Positions 18,228 through 26,025 of a stretch of 31,168 nucleotides of DNA are shown in pieces (within the stretch, counting starts at the first letter, position 1; each line of letters opens with the position of its first letter). The translations under genes were made by a program, and so were the position numbers. Source of the stretch: a virus. Below the pieces are notes generated by a model. The model had not been told where the DNA came from, did not search any database, and saw only the letters and a program-made list of their open reading frames with translations. The stretch lies in IMG/VR virus record IMGVR_UViG_3300027649_000009, positions 1-31,168 of that record; one strand, given 5' to 3'.

Positions 18228-20489
18228 ATGCGGCCACCTTCTCTCCACAATCTATTTACAACACACAACACTAAAACAGTTATCAGCATACCCGCATGGG
18301 CGCAACAAATGGCCGATGGAGATTCTATCGGCGGTAATCCGCAAAGCGCATACACGCGCGCGCCACAACTCTATCGCGCCGTTCAAATGCGCGCAAACTC
18401 TTTATCAGCCGTTCCATTTGCCATACACGACACGCGCGGCAACATCGCCGAGTGGCCGTTCCCGCAACATCTATCGCGCTTGCTTTACGAGCTGGAAGCG
18501 TCTATGTGCATAAGCGGCGCTGGCTTTGCACTGAAGTTAGAACCGGCCACCGGTGGTAGCCGCGTTGTCGGTCTGCAAGTGTTGGCGCCTGACACTGTGC
18601 GCGTCAAGATGCTAAATAATCATCTGTCCTTTGAGCAACAACTGCGCGGCCGCATCTATGGGCCTTGGGATAGCAAGCGCATGCTTTACATCCGTGAGTT
18701 TAGCTTTACAGACGAGATAGGACATGGCCTTGCGCCAGCGCGCGTTGCTTTATCTGCATCAAATCTGCGCATCAGCATGCAAGAGTTCGCCACCGGCTTC
18801 TTTGCCAGCGGCGCACAGCCTTTGACGCTCTTGACGATGAGCGGCAATCCACCGCCGATGGAAGTAGAACGCACAGAGCGCTTCTTCAAACGCAAGATGA
18901 CGGGCATCGTAAACGCATGGCGCGTTCTTGCGCTCAAAACTGATGTCACAGTCCAGCCGATTACGCCGCACATAAACACAATGGCAATGCCAGAGTTACA
19001 AGAGACAACAACACGCGAGATAGCGGCCGCCTTTGGCATACCGTTGTCCTTGCTGACGAGCGACAGCGCCAACTACGCGACAGCGCAGTCAGACACGCGC
19101 CTTTATTACGAGAACACAATAAAGCCGCGCTTGACGCTATACGAAGACGCCATCAACCGACAGTTGTTAGACGACCTGAATTTAGCATTGCACTTTACGC
19201 CAGAGATGTTACCGGTCTATCAAGAAGATGAGGCCGAGCGTAGTGGCTCACTTCTAAATCTTGTAAACGCTGGCATGCCGCTTGCAGACGCGATGTCTAC
19301 TTTGGGCTATGTCATGCAAGATGTGGCCGGTCTCTCTACGGCTGATGGCGCTGAAGGTGGTGGCGCGGCTGGCGCGGTGGCGCCAGCTTCTGACGGAGAC
19401 GCGATTGGCACGGTAACACGCATCGGAGGCATTGACGCTGAGCGCGCTGTAACAATGTGCAATCTAGTGTCCACCGGTGAGGCAGACCCGATTGTCGTAC
19501 GCATCGCTTTGACAAGCATGGGATTTACAGAGCAACAAGCGGCCGCGATGGTAGATGCGGCCGCGCGCTTCGCTGTACGCGTAGCGGAGGCGCCGCCGAG
19601 TAAAGCGCTGGCGCTGTCTGCATATCAAGAGACCGCGCATGTGGACAACATGCAACAAGAGGTAAAAGCATGGGCGAAGGTGGCGTCACGAGACCGCGCG
19701 CGCGCCGGTCACTTTATTTGCGAACATATCGTTCCAGAGCTGGAAGATTGGTGCAAGCTGAAGCTGTCTAACAAGGATTTAGACGCGACAGCCATCTTTG
19801 AGCATCTGTTTGTAAAGGAGTTGCGTTACCGCACACAAGCCGAGAAGGCGGTGGCCGGTAAGATAACAAGCGTGTTCAAGAAGTATGCCGCGCCTTTAGA
19901 GAAGGCGGCGCTCACCGGTAAAGTGCCAATACAGACACTAGACGCGATGGCCGCTGAGCTGGCCACCAAGCTGACGCCGGTGATAAAGAATGTTTTTGTG
20001 ACACAACTGCGCGCTGACGCTTCCAGCTTTGGAGAGCCGGTAACGCCATCCACATATACGACAACAGCGCAAGATTGGGCCAACAATCACACAATAGAGT
20101 TAAGTCAGCGTGTGACAGCGACAACGAGCAAAGACTTGCATAAAGCGATAGAAGAGATGGTCAGAAGTCCCAACATGCCAATCGGGCAGATAAACCGCGC
20201 TGTACGCGCGCGCTTGTACAAGACCTTTAGTCCGTACCGCGTAGCGATGATTACAACGACTGAAGTCACGCGCGCCAAAGCTGGCGCCACCAATCAGTAC
20301 ACAACAATCTTAGAAGACGCTGGCCTCAAAGTAAACACGCGATGGGTCACACGCATAGACGAGCGCGTCTGTTACATTTGCGGGCCTTTAGACGACACGA
20401 TGGCCGATGTGTGGCAAACGCAACATAGCGATGGGCCGCCAGCGCATCCCAATTGTCGTTGTCGCATCTATGTAGAGAAGAAGAGATGA
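18228..20489 (+). CDS. Portal protein fused to a MuF-type minor head protein
   Basis: A 753-residue fusion. Residues about 1-370 are an HK97-type portal: VQMRANSLSAVPFAIHDTRG, EASMCISGAGFALKL, the clip and stem region, then REIAAAFGIPLSLL and YENTIKPRL. A Gly/Ala linker (GAEGGGAAGAVAPAS) leads to a helical region and then the MuF/gpF module: RARLYKTFSPYRVAMITTTE, VTRAKAGATNQYTT, CYICGPLDD and PAHPNCRCRIYV at the C-terminus (a CxxC plus PNCRC pattern). The portal forms the dodecameric ring; MuF proteins are minor capsid proteins. ATG at 18228 has TGAGG nine bases before it; a TTG at 18213 is an alternative but overlaps terL. Confidence 0.88.
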   Translation: MRPPSLHNLFTTHNTKTVISIPAWAQQMADGDSIGGNPQSAYTRAPQLYRAVQMRANSLSAVPFAIHDTRGNIAEWPFPQHLSRLLYELEASMCISGAGFALKLEPATGGSRVVGLQVLAPDTVRVKMLNNHLSFEQQLRGRIYGPWDSKRMLYIREFSFTDEIGHGLAPARVALSASNLRISMQEFATGFFASGAQPLTLLTMSGNPPPMEVERTERFFKRKMTGIVNAWRVLALKTDVTVQPITPHINTMAMPELQETTTREIAAAFGIPLSLLTSDSANYATAQSDTRLYYENTIKPRLTLYEDAINRQLLDDLNLALHFTPEMLPVYQEDEAERSGSLLNLVNAGMPLADAMSTLGYVMQDVAGLSTADGAEGGGAAGAVAPASDGDAIGTVTRIGGIDAERAVTMCNLVSTGEADPIVVRIALTSMGFTEQQAAAMVDAAARFAVRVAEAPPSKALALSAYQETAHVDNMQQEVKAWAKVASRDRARAGHFICEHIVPELEDWCKLKLSNKDLDATAIFEHLFVKELRYRTQAEKAVAGKITSVFKKYAAPLEKAALTGKVPIQTLDAMAAELATKLTPVIKNVFVTQLRADASSFGEPVTPSTYTTTAQDWANNHTIELSQRVTATTSKDLHKAIEEMVRSPNMPIGQINRAVRARLYKTFSPYRVAMITTTEVTRAKAGATNQYTTILEDAGLKVNTRWVTRIDERVCYICGPLDDTMADVWQTQHSDGPPAHPNCRCRIYVEKKR

Positions 20490-21055
20490 GCAGCTTCAAA
20501 CTAGAGGCAAAAGGTTTAGACCAGCTTGCGCAAGCGATGACGACCATTCCAACGCGTGAGTTTTTGAAGCGTATAACGGCCACCGCCGGTTTGACGGCTA
20601 AAGGACGCCTTGCTTTTAGACCGCCAGAGATGGCCGCAACTCCTGGAACAAAAGGAGAGTCCAGCAACGGTAATGTGCCAGCGTCTGGTAAAGCGTTTTG
20701 GAGGCGCGGAGATGGCGGCTACTATGTTCCAAAAGGTAGTGGCAAGGGCAAGAAGAAGCTTCTATTGGCCGCTATCAAACGCGCTGACAGCGAAAACCTT
20801 TACGAGAGTTGGGAGATTACAAAGAGCAACGCTGGCATGATTGTGGATGTGCAGAGCAACGCGTCTTATGCTGGCTATGTGCAAGGCGGCAAGAGAGATA
20901 AACCGGTTCAAAGCGATGTTATGAAGCGCCGCGGATGGGACACAACCGATGAGGCCGCCAAGTTCGTAGAGAGTGAAATAGGCGCAATCATAGAGAAGAC
21001 CATCAAAGGCTTCTTTCAAGAATGGCTAGCGCGCTACGGTATAACGGCGCGCTGA
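20486..21055 (+). CDS. HK97 gp10-like head/neck protein
   Basis: A 189-residue protein. GLDQLAQAMTTIPTREFLKR at the start, a basic middle (KGSGKGKKKLLLAAIKRADS), YASYVQ-like SNASYAGYVQGGKRDK, RRGWDTTDEAAKF, then an amphipathic C-terminal helix (ESEIGAIIEKTIKGFFQEW). This is the pattern of HK97 gp10-like proteins, thought to act at the head-tail junction. It overlaps the portal-MuF stop by ATGA. Position before the protease is slightly unusual, since gp10 homologues commonly sit after the capsid gene; a role in morphogenesis remains likely. Confidence 0.65.
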   Translation: MSSFKLEAKGLDQLAQAMTTIPTREFLKRITATAGLTAKGRLAFRPPEMAATPGTKGESSNGNVPASGKAFWRRGDGGYYVPKGSGKGKKKLLLAAIKRADSENLYESWEITKSNAGMIVDVQSNASYAGYVQGGKRDKPVQSDVMKRRGWDTTDEAAKFVESEIGAIIEKTIKGFFQEWLARYGITAR

Positions 21056-22074
21056 TGCAAACGCCAGCGCCAGCGCTTGTCGCAGAAGGCGCGGCCACCG
21101 CGGCCGGTGGCGCGGCCGGTGGCGCGCGGCCGCTTACCGGAGAAAACGGCTGGAATCACGGAGCGGAGCTGGCGCAAGGTAGGGCCTACGCGACACCAGA
21201 CGCGATCCTAAGGCCTACGCCACCGCTACCGGACGCGCCGGTGCCTTTTGCGGCTGGCGCGCCGTTAGAAGACGCGCCTGATGAGGACGCGCCAGCGGAG
21301 GCCTTTACAGCCTGTCCACCGGCCACTACGGACATCGCGTTCAATCTCGTACAGCGTCAGGTGGCGATAGATGTGGCGCGCTATGGACCTTTAGACCCGA
21401 CACAAGACAACAATCTCTATTGGGAAGAAGCCGCTACCGCTTGGCGCATGGATGTAGAAGCGGTCAAACAAGCGCGTTGTGTCAATTGCGCCGCCTTCAA
21501 CATCACAACAAGCATGATGGATTGCATTGTAGATGGATTTGGAGGCGCTGAAGCGCGCAATGTCGCGCGTGTCGGCGGCATGGGATTTTGCGAACTGTTT
21601 GACTTTACATGCAACGGCGCGCGCCGCTGTGATGCGTGGATAGCTGGCGGCCCGATAACTGATGGCCTTCAACAATCGTTGTTAGATGACGCTTCAGCAG
21701 AAGAAGATTTACAAGGCGATGAAGGCAAGGCGGCCACCGCCGACATCGTTGTTCCAGCATGGATGCGCTCAAACGCCAAACAAGGCTTGGAATGGCATGC
21801 TGAAGGCAAGAGCGGAGATGGCGTCACGGACAAGACATTGCGTGAAGCGCGCGCGATGGCGGCCGGTAGCGTATCTGCAAATAAAGCGATGCGTATGGCG
21901 GCTTGGTTTGCGCGACACATGAGCGATTTAGACGCGCCTGACGCGCAAGTAGGCGCCAAAAATTATCCGTCTGCTGGCGTTGTCGCACATGCGCTTTGGG
22001 GAGGAGGTACGCGCACTGAAAGCAAACGCGCCGCGCGATGGGCCGCAAATAAACGCGATATGACGACATCCTGA
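21055..22074 (+). CDS. Conserved phage structural-region protein with Cys cluster and RM-AW--RH domain
   Basis: A 339-residue protein of three parts. Residues 1-105 are Ala/Pro/Gly-rich, with runs coded by GC-rich words. Residues about 140-215 hold ARCVNCAAF, MMDCI, GFCELFDFTCNGARRCDAW and GGPI, a six-cysteine module, likely metal-binding, that recurs in phages next to capsid genes. The C-terminal about 100 residues (AKQGLEWHAEGKSGDGVTD, LREARAMAAGSVSANKAMRM, AAWFARHMSD, YPSAGVVAHALWGGG) match a domain often found in head proteins near the prohead protease. Function is not established; head assembly is inferred. TGATG coupling to the gene before. Confidence 0.65.
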   Translation: MQTPAPALVAEGAATAAGGAAGGARPLTGENGWNHGAELAQGRAYATPDAILRPTPPLPDAPVPFAAGAPLEDAPDEDAPAEAFTACPPATTDIAFNLVQRQVAIDVARYGPLDPTQDNNLYWEEAATAWRMDVEAVKQARCVNCAAFNITTSMMDCIVDGFGGAEARNVARVGGMGFCELFDFTCNGARRCDAWIAGGPITDGLQQSLLDDASAEEDLQGDEGKAATADIVVPAWMRSNAKQGLEWHAEGKSGDGVTDKTLREARAMAAGSVSANKAMRMAAWFARHMSDLDAPDAQVGAKNYPSAGVVAHALWGGGTRTESKRAARWAANKRDMTTS

Positions 22075-22083
22075 CTAAAACAA

Positions 22084-22092
22084 TGGTATGCT
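22084..22092 (+). promoter_or_regulatory. Possible extended -10 promoter before the capsid gene
   Basis: TGG plus TATGCT (22087-22092) fits an extended -10 in the 35-base gap before the protease-capsid gene. No -35 is seen at the right distance. Weak evidence. Confidence 0.25.
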
Positions 22093-22109
22093 AACAAGAG
22101 GTACGAGAC

Positions 22110-23768
22110 ATGGATAACTACATAAACGACAAGATAGACTTGATGCTAAATGGAAGCGCTGTCAAAGCGCTCGGCGATGGCCGCGTAGGCGGCTACCTTG
22201 TGCGCTATACAGACGCTGACGCGCCAGATTTACAAGGTGACTTCTTTACTCCAGAGACAGAGCTTGGCTTCTATGAAGCTTTGCCTGTGTTGTACCACCA
22301 CGGACAAGACAAGACTGTCGGGCGGCGCGTCATTGGCCGCGGTGTCGTAAAGCGCGATGACATTGGACTTTGGGTAGAAGCGCAACTTGCGATGCGTGAC
22401 GAGTACGAGAAGTATATTTACAGTTTGGCAGAGAAGGGTAAACTCGGATGGTCAAGCGGCGCTGTGTCTCACATGGTAGAGCGCGAACAAAAGGCCGTTG
22501 GTGTACAATGGATAAAGACATGGTGGGTAGCAGAGGCCAGTCTCACACCAACGCCAGCCGAGCCGCGCAATGACGCGGCAACAATAAAGAGCGATGCGCA
22601 AGAGCCTTTGGGCGTTCTGATGGAACAGCCGGTTCAAACTGCATCGGATGACCTGATAGAAACACATACACAACTAGGAGAATACAAAATGAGTGATACA
22701 GATGTTAGCGAACTGAAGGCGCAAATAGCAGCGCTCACAACGCTGGTAAATGAGCCGCGTGTAGAGGCCGCCAAGATGGCGCCGGTGGTGCGTAGTGTCG
22801 GCGGTGATCATGATGGCGGTGGCGCCTTCAAGCATTGGCTCCGTACCGGTCAGATGAACGCATACACCAAAGGCAACGAGCAAGACTGGAGTTCTACAAA
22901 GACCAACGCGCTCAATGAGACGACCGCTGGCGAAGGTGGCATCCTTGTTCCAGAAGGTTTGTACACAACGATTATCGCAAAGCGTGATGAGATGAGCATC
23001 ATCCGCTCACATGGCGCGCTTGTCATCCAGACCAATCTAGACAGTGTGCAAGTCCCTGTTGAGAACGCGCGCATGACAACGGCCATCGTTGCAGAGAGTG
23101 GCTCGTATGTGGCCGCTGAGCCTACCTTTACGAGCAATAGCGTAAGGGTCTACAAGTTTGGCAATCAGTTGCGCTTGACTGAAGAACTGATTGCAGACGA
23201 GCAGACAAACATCATGGGCTTCTTGGCGGCTGGCCTCGGACGCGCCTTTGGCCTGATGGAGAATCAGTATTGCATTGCAGGCACAGGAAGCAGTGAGCCA
23301 AAGGGTTTGCTGACCGGTGGTACGGCCGCTGTAACAGCCGCCAGCACAACGGCCATTACCGCGGCTGAGCTTGTGTCGCTTTATCATGCTATGCCAGAGC
23401 CATACACGACTGTACCGAGCGAAGTGATTTTTATCACACGCAACGCGACACTCGGAGCGCTACGCGCGCTGGCGTCTTCTAGCGTCTTTACCTTCAATGT
23501 TCAGCCGCAAGGTGATCAAAGCGCGAAGCTGCTGTACGGACATGAGGTCGCGGTCAGCGGATACATGGAAGCGGCCACCACCGGTAAGAAGTCATTGCTT
23601 GTGACTAATCTGGCGGCTGGCTATGTGATGGTAGAGCGCGCTGGCATGGTGATGCAGCGCAATCCGTATCTGTTGCAGGCCACCGGCCAAGTCGCGCTGT
23701 TTAGCACGATGCGGTTTGGCGGCACGACAACTGTCGCAGAAGCAACGCAAATCCTTACACAGGCGTAA
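22110..23768 (+). CDS. Prohead protease-major capsid protein fusion (HK97 type)
   Basis: A 552-residue polyprotein. Residues 27-155 are an S78-type prohead protease: GGYLVRYTDADAPDLQGDFF, PVLYHHGQDKTVG with H63/H64, GKLGWSSGAVSH with S115/S116, and WWVAEASLTPTPAEPRN with E142. Residues about 195-225 (SELKAQIAALTTLV) are a short coiled-coil scaffold-like region. The rest is an HK97-fold capsid: GEGGILVPEGLYTTIIAKRD, VPVENARMTTAIVAESGSY, YKFGNQLRLTEELIAD, CIAGTGSSEPKGLL and a C-terminal beta-rich end. The protease would release itself and cut the delta region during maturation. An in-frame internal start at 22689 could give capsid alone. Confidence 0.9.
   Translation: MDNYINDKIDLMLNGSAVKALGDGRVGGYLVRYTDADAPDLQGDFFTPETELGFYEALPVLYHHGQDKTVGRRVIGRGVVKRDDIGLWVEAQLAMRDEYEKYIYSLAEKGKLGWSSGAVSHMVEREQKAVGVQWIKTWWVAEASLTPTPAEPRNDAATIKSDAQEPLGVLMEQPVQTASDDLIETHTQLGEYKMSDTDVSELKAQIAALTTLVNEPRVEAAKMAPVVRSVGGDHDGGGAFKHWLRTGQMNAYTKGNEQDWSSTKTNALNETTAGEGGILVPEGLYTTIIAKRDEMSIIRSHGALVIQTNLDSVQVPVENARMTTAIVAESGSYVAAEPTFTSNSVRVYKFGNQLRLTEELIADEQTNIMGFLAAGLGRAFGLMENQYCIAGTGSSEPKGLLTGGTAAVTAASTTAITAAELVSLYHAMPEPYTTVPSEVIFITRNATLGALRALASSSVFTFNVQPQGDQSAKLLYGHEVAVSGYMEAATTGKKSLLVTNLAAGYVMVERAGMVMQRNPYLLQATGQVALFSTMRFGGTTTVAEATQILTQA
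22676..22691 (+). promoter_or_regulatory. Internal ribosome-binding site and start for capsid
   Basis: AGGAG at 22676-22680, an 8-base spacer and ATG at 22689, in frame with the protease-capsid gene (codon 194). The spacing is ideal, and the ATG falls right at the protease-capsid linker. It would give a 359-residue capsid precursor without protease. Confidence 0.7.
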
Positions 23769-23771
23769 ACA

Positions 23772-23951
23772 ATGGTAGTCTTGTTTAGCATCGCTTGTTG
23801 CGGTGTGACGGAAGACGACAAGATTTGGGCCGGTGTGGATGGCGAGACGCTGGATGTAGAGAAGGCGCTTGGTGAAGAACTTATCCGTTGTGGATATGCG
23901 ACGCTTGCTGTAAGCAAGGCGCCGCCCAAAGCCTCTAAAGCAAAAGAATAG
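23772..23951 (+). CDS. Small head-region protein (59 aa)
   Basis: A 59-residue protein between capsid and the head-tail connector, starting MVVLFSIACCGVTEDDKIW and ending PPKASKAKE. The middle GVDGETLDVEKALGEELIRC, then GYATLAVSK follows the usual G--V-V---LA--LI--G-A pattern of very short proteins in this position in many siphoviruses, which are thought to be head accessory or FluMu-like proteins. No clear Shine-Dalgarno is present (the gap is only three bases), so it is probably translated by reinitiation after the capsid gene. The function is inferred from position only. Confidence 0.65.
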   Translation: MVVLFSIACCGVTEDDKIWAGVDGETLDVEKALGEELIRCGYATLAVSKAPPKASKAKE

Positions 23952-23959
23952 CGTTTAGG

Positions 23960-24595
23960 ATGGCCTACGCTACGACAGCGCTTGTCAAGACATATCTCGG
24001 CGTTACGAGCGTTGCCGATGATGCTTTGATTGGCACTTTGATTGTGCGCGCGCAAGCTATGATAGACAAGCATAGCGCGCGCACATTTGAAGCCGCCAGC
24101 GATGCAACGCGTTACTTTGACTCCGTGATGGATGTAGACGCGCCTATAAATAGACGCGGCTACCTTGTGCGCAACTCTTATGGCACGACTTTATACTTCA
24201 CTGAAGGTCTAGAGCTGGCGCAAGCGCCAACGACTGTGACCAACGGAGATAGCGTTGTGCTTGTGTTGAACACGGATTTCGTTACAGAGCCAGCAAACAT
24301 AGCGCCGTTTTATGGACTGGCAATGATGACTTCATCGTCTTATGTGTGGACACAGGCCGGTAGCGGCGCCTCACAAAGAGCCATCTCCGTGCTTGGAAGA
24401 TGGGCGTATAGCATCACAGCGCCTGATGATGTGGTGGCGGCAACAATCCGACTTGTGGCGTTTATGTACCGACAACGCGAGAGCAGTGTGGACTTTGACC
24501 GCGCTGTAAGCGTTGGAGATGGGATGGTGTTGCATCCAGGACGCATTCCAACTGACATAGCAACAATCCTTGCGCCGTATAAACGCTTTACATAA
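23960..24595 (+). CDS. Head-tail connector protein (gp6-like)
   Basis: A 211-residue protein. The N-terminus AYATTALVKTYLGVTSVADD and LIGTLIVRAQAMIDKHSART is the typical start of gp6/gp15-type head-completion proteins (short helices with L-V--YLG----DD--I--LI--A---I). A beta-rich middle (YFDSVMDVDAP, TLYFTEGLELAQAP) and a C-terminal helix (VVAATIRLVAFMYRQRES) follow. It would form the ring below the portal. TTTAGGATGG gives a Shine-Dalgarno close to the ATG. Its TAA overlaps the next ATG (TAATG). Confidence 0.75.
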   Translation: MAYATTALVKTYLGVTSVADDALIGTLIVRAQAMIDKHSARTFEAASDATRYFDSVMDVDAPINRRGYLVRNSYGTTLYFTEGLELAQAPTTVTNGDSVVLVLNTDFVTEPANIAPFYGLAMMTSSSYVWTQAGSGASQRAISVLGRWAYSITAPDDVVAATIRLVAFMYRQRESSVDFDRAVSVGDGMVLHPGRIPTDIATILAPYKRFT

Positions 24596-25059
24596 TGAGC
24601 AACATACGAGCCATCACAAGCGCTTTGGCCGCGCTGATAGTGACTTACACAAACGAGGCGCTGGTGTCTGTCACTCCAACGGCGTATGACATAAACGCGG
24701 TGCCGCCAAGCGTACCGGCCGCCAATCTACCGGTGCGTTTGCTAGGCACAACGCGCGGTGGAAGCGGCGCCACCTTCAGTCCGTTTACGGCTGGCGTCAG
24801 CGATGGCAGAGTAGAACATGACATAAGTGAACTATGTCTACTAGAAGCGGTGGGACTGAGCCGCGTACAAGACGAGTGGTGTGATACGATGCGATACATG
24901 GATGCGTTGTTAGATAAACTCCAAGCGAGTCGGTCTATCTACACGCGTTGTGAAATCACAAGCGTAAACGCACAGCGGGGAGTTTATGAGTGGCCTTCAC
25001 AGAGCAATGAGTTCTTTTATGGCTGTCAAACTTCAATTACCATTTTAGAATACCAATAG
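24595..25059 (+). CDS. Probable head-tail joining or tail terminator protein
   Basis: A 154-residue protein: an N-terminal helix (NIRAITSALAALIVTYTNEA), PVRLLGTTRGGSG, a beta region (DGRVEHDISELCLLEAVGLS), helix (RYMDALLDKLQASRSIY) and a last strand (FYGCQTSITILEY). The order helix, strands, helix and strand and the site between connector and tail tube fit the tail-terminator/completion family. No specific motif proves it; this is mainly a call from gene order and predicted fold. Confidence 0.6.
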   Translation: MSNIRAITSALAALIVTYTNEALVSVTPTAYDINAVPPSVPAANLPVRLLGTTRGGSGATFSPFTAGVSDGRVEHDISELCLLEAVGLSRVQDEWCDTMRYMDALLDKLQASRSIYTRCEITSVNAQRGVYEWPSQSNEFFYGCQTSITILEYQ

Positions 25060-25071
25060 AGGAACAACAAC

Positions 25072-25461
25072 ATGGCAATTTATACAGGCAAGAGTTTGGT
25101 GGTGAAGCACGGAGCTAACACATTGACGCATGTGCGTACCGCCAGCGTTACGCCATCCATTGACACAGTTGAAATTACTGCGGCCGCTGACACGGCTAAA
25201 AGCTTTGTCACGACAACTGTCGGTTTTGAAGCTACTGTAGAGCTGTTGGAAGACGACACGACTTCATTGACCGACAGCGAGTTGGTGGTAGGGACATCAG
25301 CCGTTTTGAAAATCCAACCGGAAGGAACCGGTGTCGGACTGATTGAATACACCGGTACTGCTCTCGTCACGAGTTATGAACATAGCTCTCCGTACGATGG
25401 AGTGGTGGCCATCAGCGTGTCATTTCTTGGAACGACAGCATTGTCTTCCACAGTGCAGTAG
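25072..25461 (+). CDS. Major tail tube protein
   Basis: A 129-residue beta-rich protein: AIYTGKSLVVKHGANTLTHV, TASVTPSIDTVEITAAADTA, VGFEATVELLED, then LIEYTGTALVTSYEHSSPYD and VAISVSFLG. Alternating strands, small size, few charged residues, and position immediately before the frameshifting chaperones and tape measure are the marks of a siphovirus tail tube subunit, which polymerises around the tape measure. AGAGGAACAACAAC precedes the ATG. Confidence 0.8.
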   Translation: MAIYTGKSLVVKHGANTLTHVRTASVTPSIDTVEITAAADTAKSFVTTTVGFEATVELLEDDTTSLTDSELVVGTSAVLKIQPEGTGVGLIEYTGTALVTSYEHSSPYDGVVAISVSFLGTTALSSTVQ

Positions 25462-25468
25462 TAAAAGA

Positions 25469-25750
25469 GTGCAAGTATTAGACAATAAGAACGGAGTAGA
25501 TGTGACGTTTGTTATGCTCCAACAGCGTCACATCGAAACTTTTGCTATCGCAATAAAAGAGAGCGAAGACTGGCCAGCGCCAGCGTTTCGCGGTGCTGTT
25601 TTGCGCGCGGCCATCAAGTGTGGATGGATAGAAAAGCCATCGTACGCGGTGGATGATGTCGCTACCATGTCGCCTAAATTTGTACGCGTCGTTGCTGACG
25701 CCATCGCTACGATGTATAGCGAAGCGATGGACATCTCCCCAAAATCTTGA
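25469..25750 (+). CDS. Tail assembly chaperone, upstream (G-like) frame
   Basis: A 93-residue protein starting with GTG at 25469, eight bases after the tail tube stop. DVTFVMLQQRHIETFAIAIK, FRGAVLRAAIKCGWIE, then a helix ending MDISPKS. It is the usual small soluble protein between tail tube and tape measure. The site CCCAAAA near its end, with codons CCA AAA in frame, gives a -1 frameshift into the next frame, so a minority product should be a 185-residue fusion. An ATG at 25514 is possible but would drop DVTFVMLQQRH, which looks conserved. Confidence 0.75.
   Translation: MQVLDNKNGVDVTFVMLQQRHIETFAIAIKESEDWPAPAFRGAVLRAAIKCGWIEKPSYAVDDVATMSPKFVRVVADAIATMYSEAMDISPKS
25738..25744 (+). promoter_or_regulatory. 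Programmed -1 ribosomal frameshift site
   Basis: C CCA AAA fits X XXY YYZ in the frame of the upstream chaperone gene, four codons before its TGA. After slipping, translation continues ATC TTG ATC into the frame of the ORF at 25747-26025. This is the position and type known for the G/GT chaperones of many tailed phages. Confidence 0.8.
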
Positions 25751-26025
25751 TCGCGGCAATGCGGTGTGCGCGCGATAAAGCGCCAGCGCCGTATGAGTTG
25801 CGCATGGCTTGGCAAGCGGAGCGCTGGTCTGCTTTGCCTGACGCCGGTGGCCTGCTAGACCAGCAAGCCGGTTTGATAAGCCGCATGGCCGCGGTGGCCA
25901 ATGTATACAACGCGTTTGAGGCAATACAGAGCGGTAAAAGCATCGTGCAGATAGCCAACACACAGCCGCAAATTCTGAAGACTGTTAGAGCAATAGAACG
26001 CTTAGAAGGTGAGTTAGATGGCTGA
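25747..26025 (+). CDS. Tail assembly chaperone, downstream (T-like) frame, made by frameshift
   Basis: The frame (93 sense codons if read from the slip at 25744) gives APAPYELRMAWQAERWSALP, GGLLDQQAGLISRMAAVANV, YNAFEAIQSGKSIVQI and a helical end. A GLLD-QAGL--RM--V-NVY pattern is seen in T-domains of GT chaperones, which bind the tape measure. A TTG at 25747 would be the only start near its beginning and has no Shine-Dalgarno, so expression as a frameshift fusion is more likely. It overlaps the tape measure gene by eight bases. Confidence 0.75.
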   Translation: MIAAMRCARDKAPAPYELRMAWQAERWSALPDAGGLLDQQAGLISRMAAVANVYNAFEAIQSGKSIVQIANTQPQILKTVRAIERLEGELDG

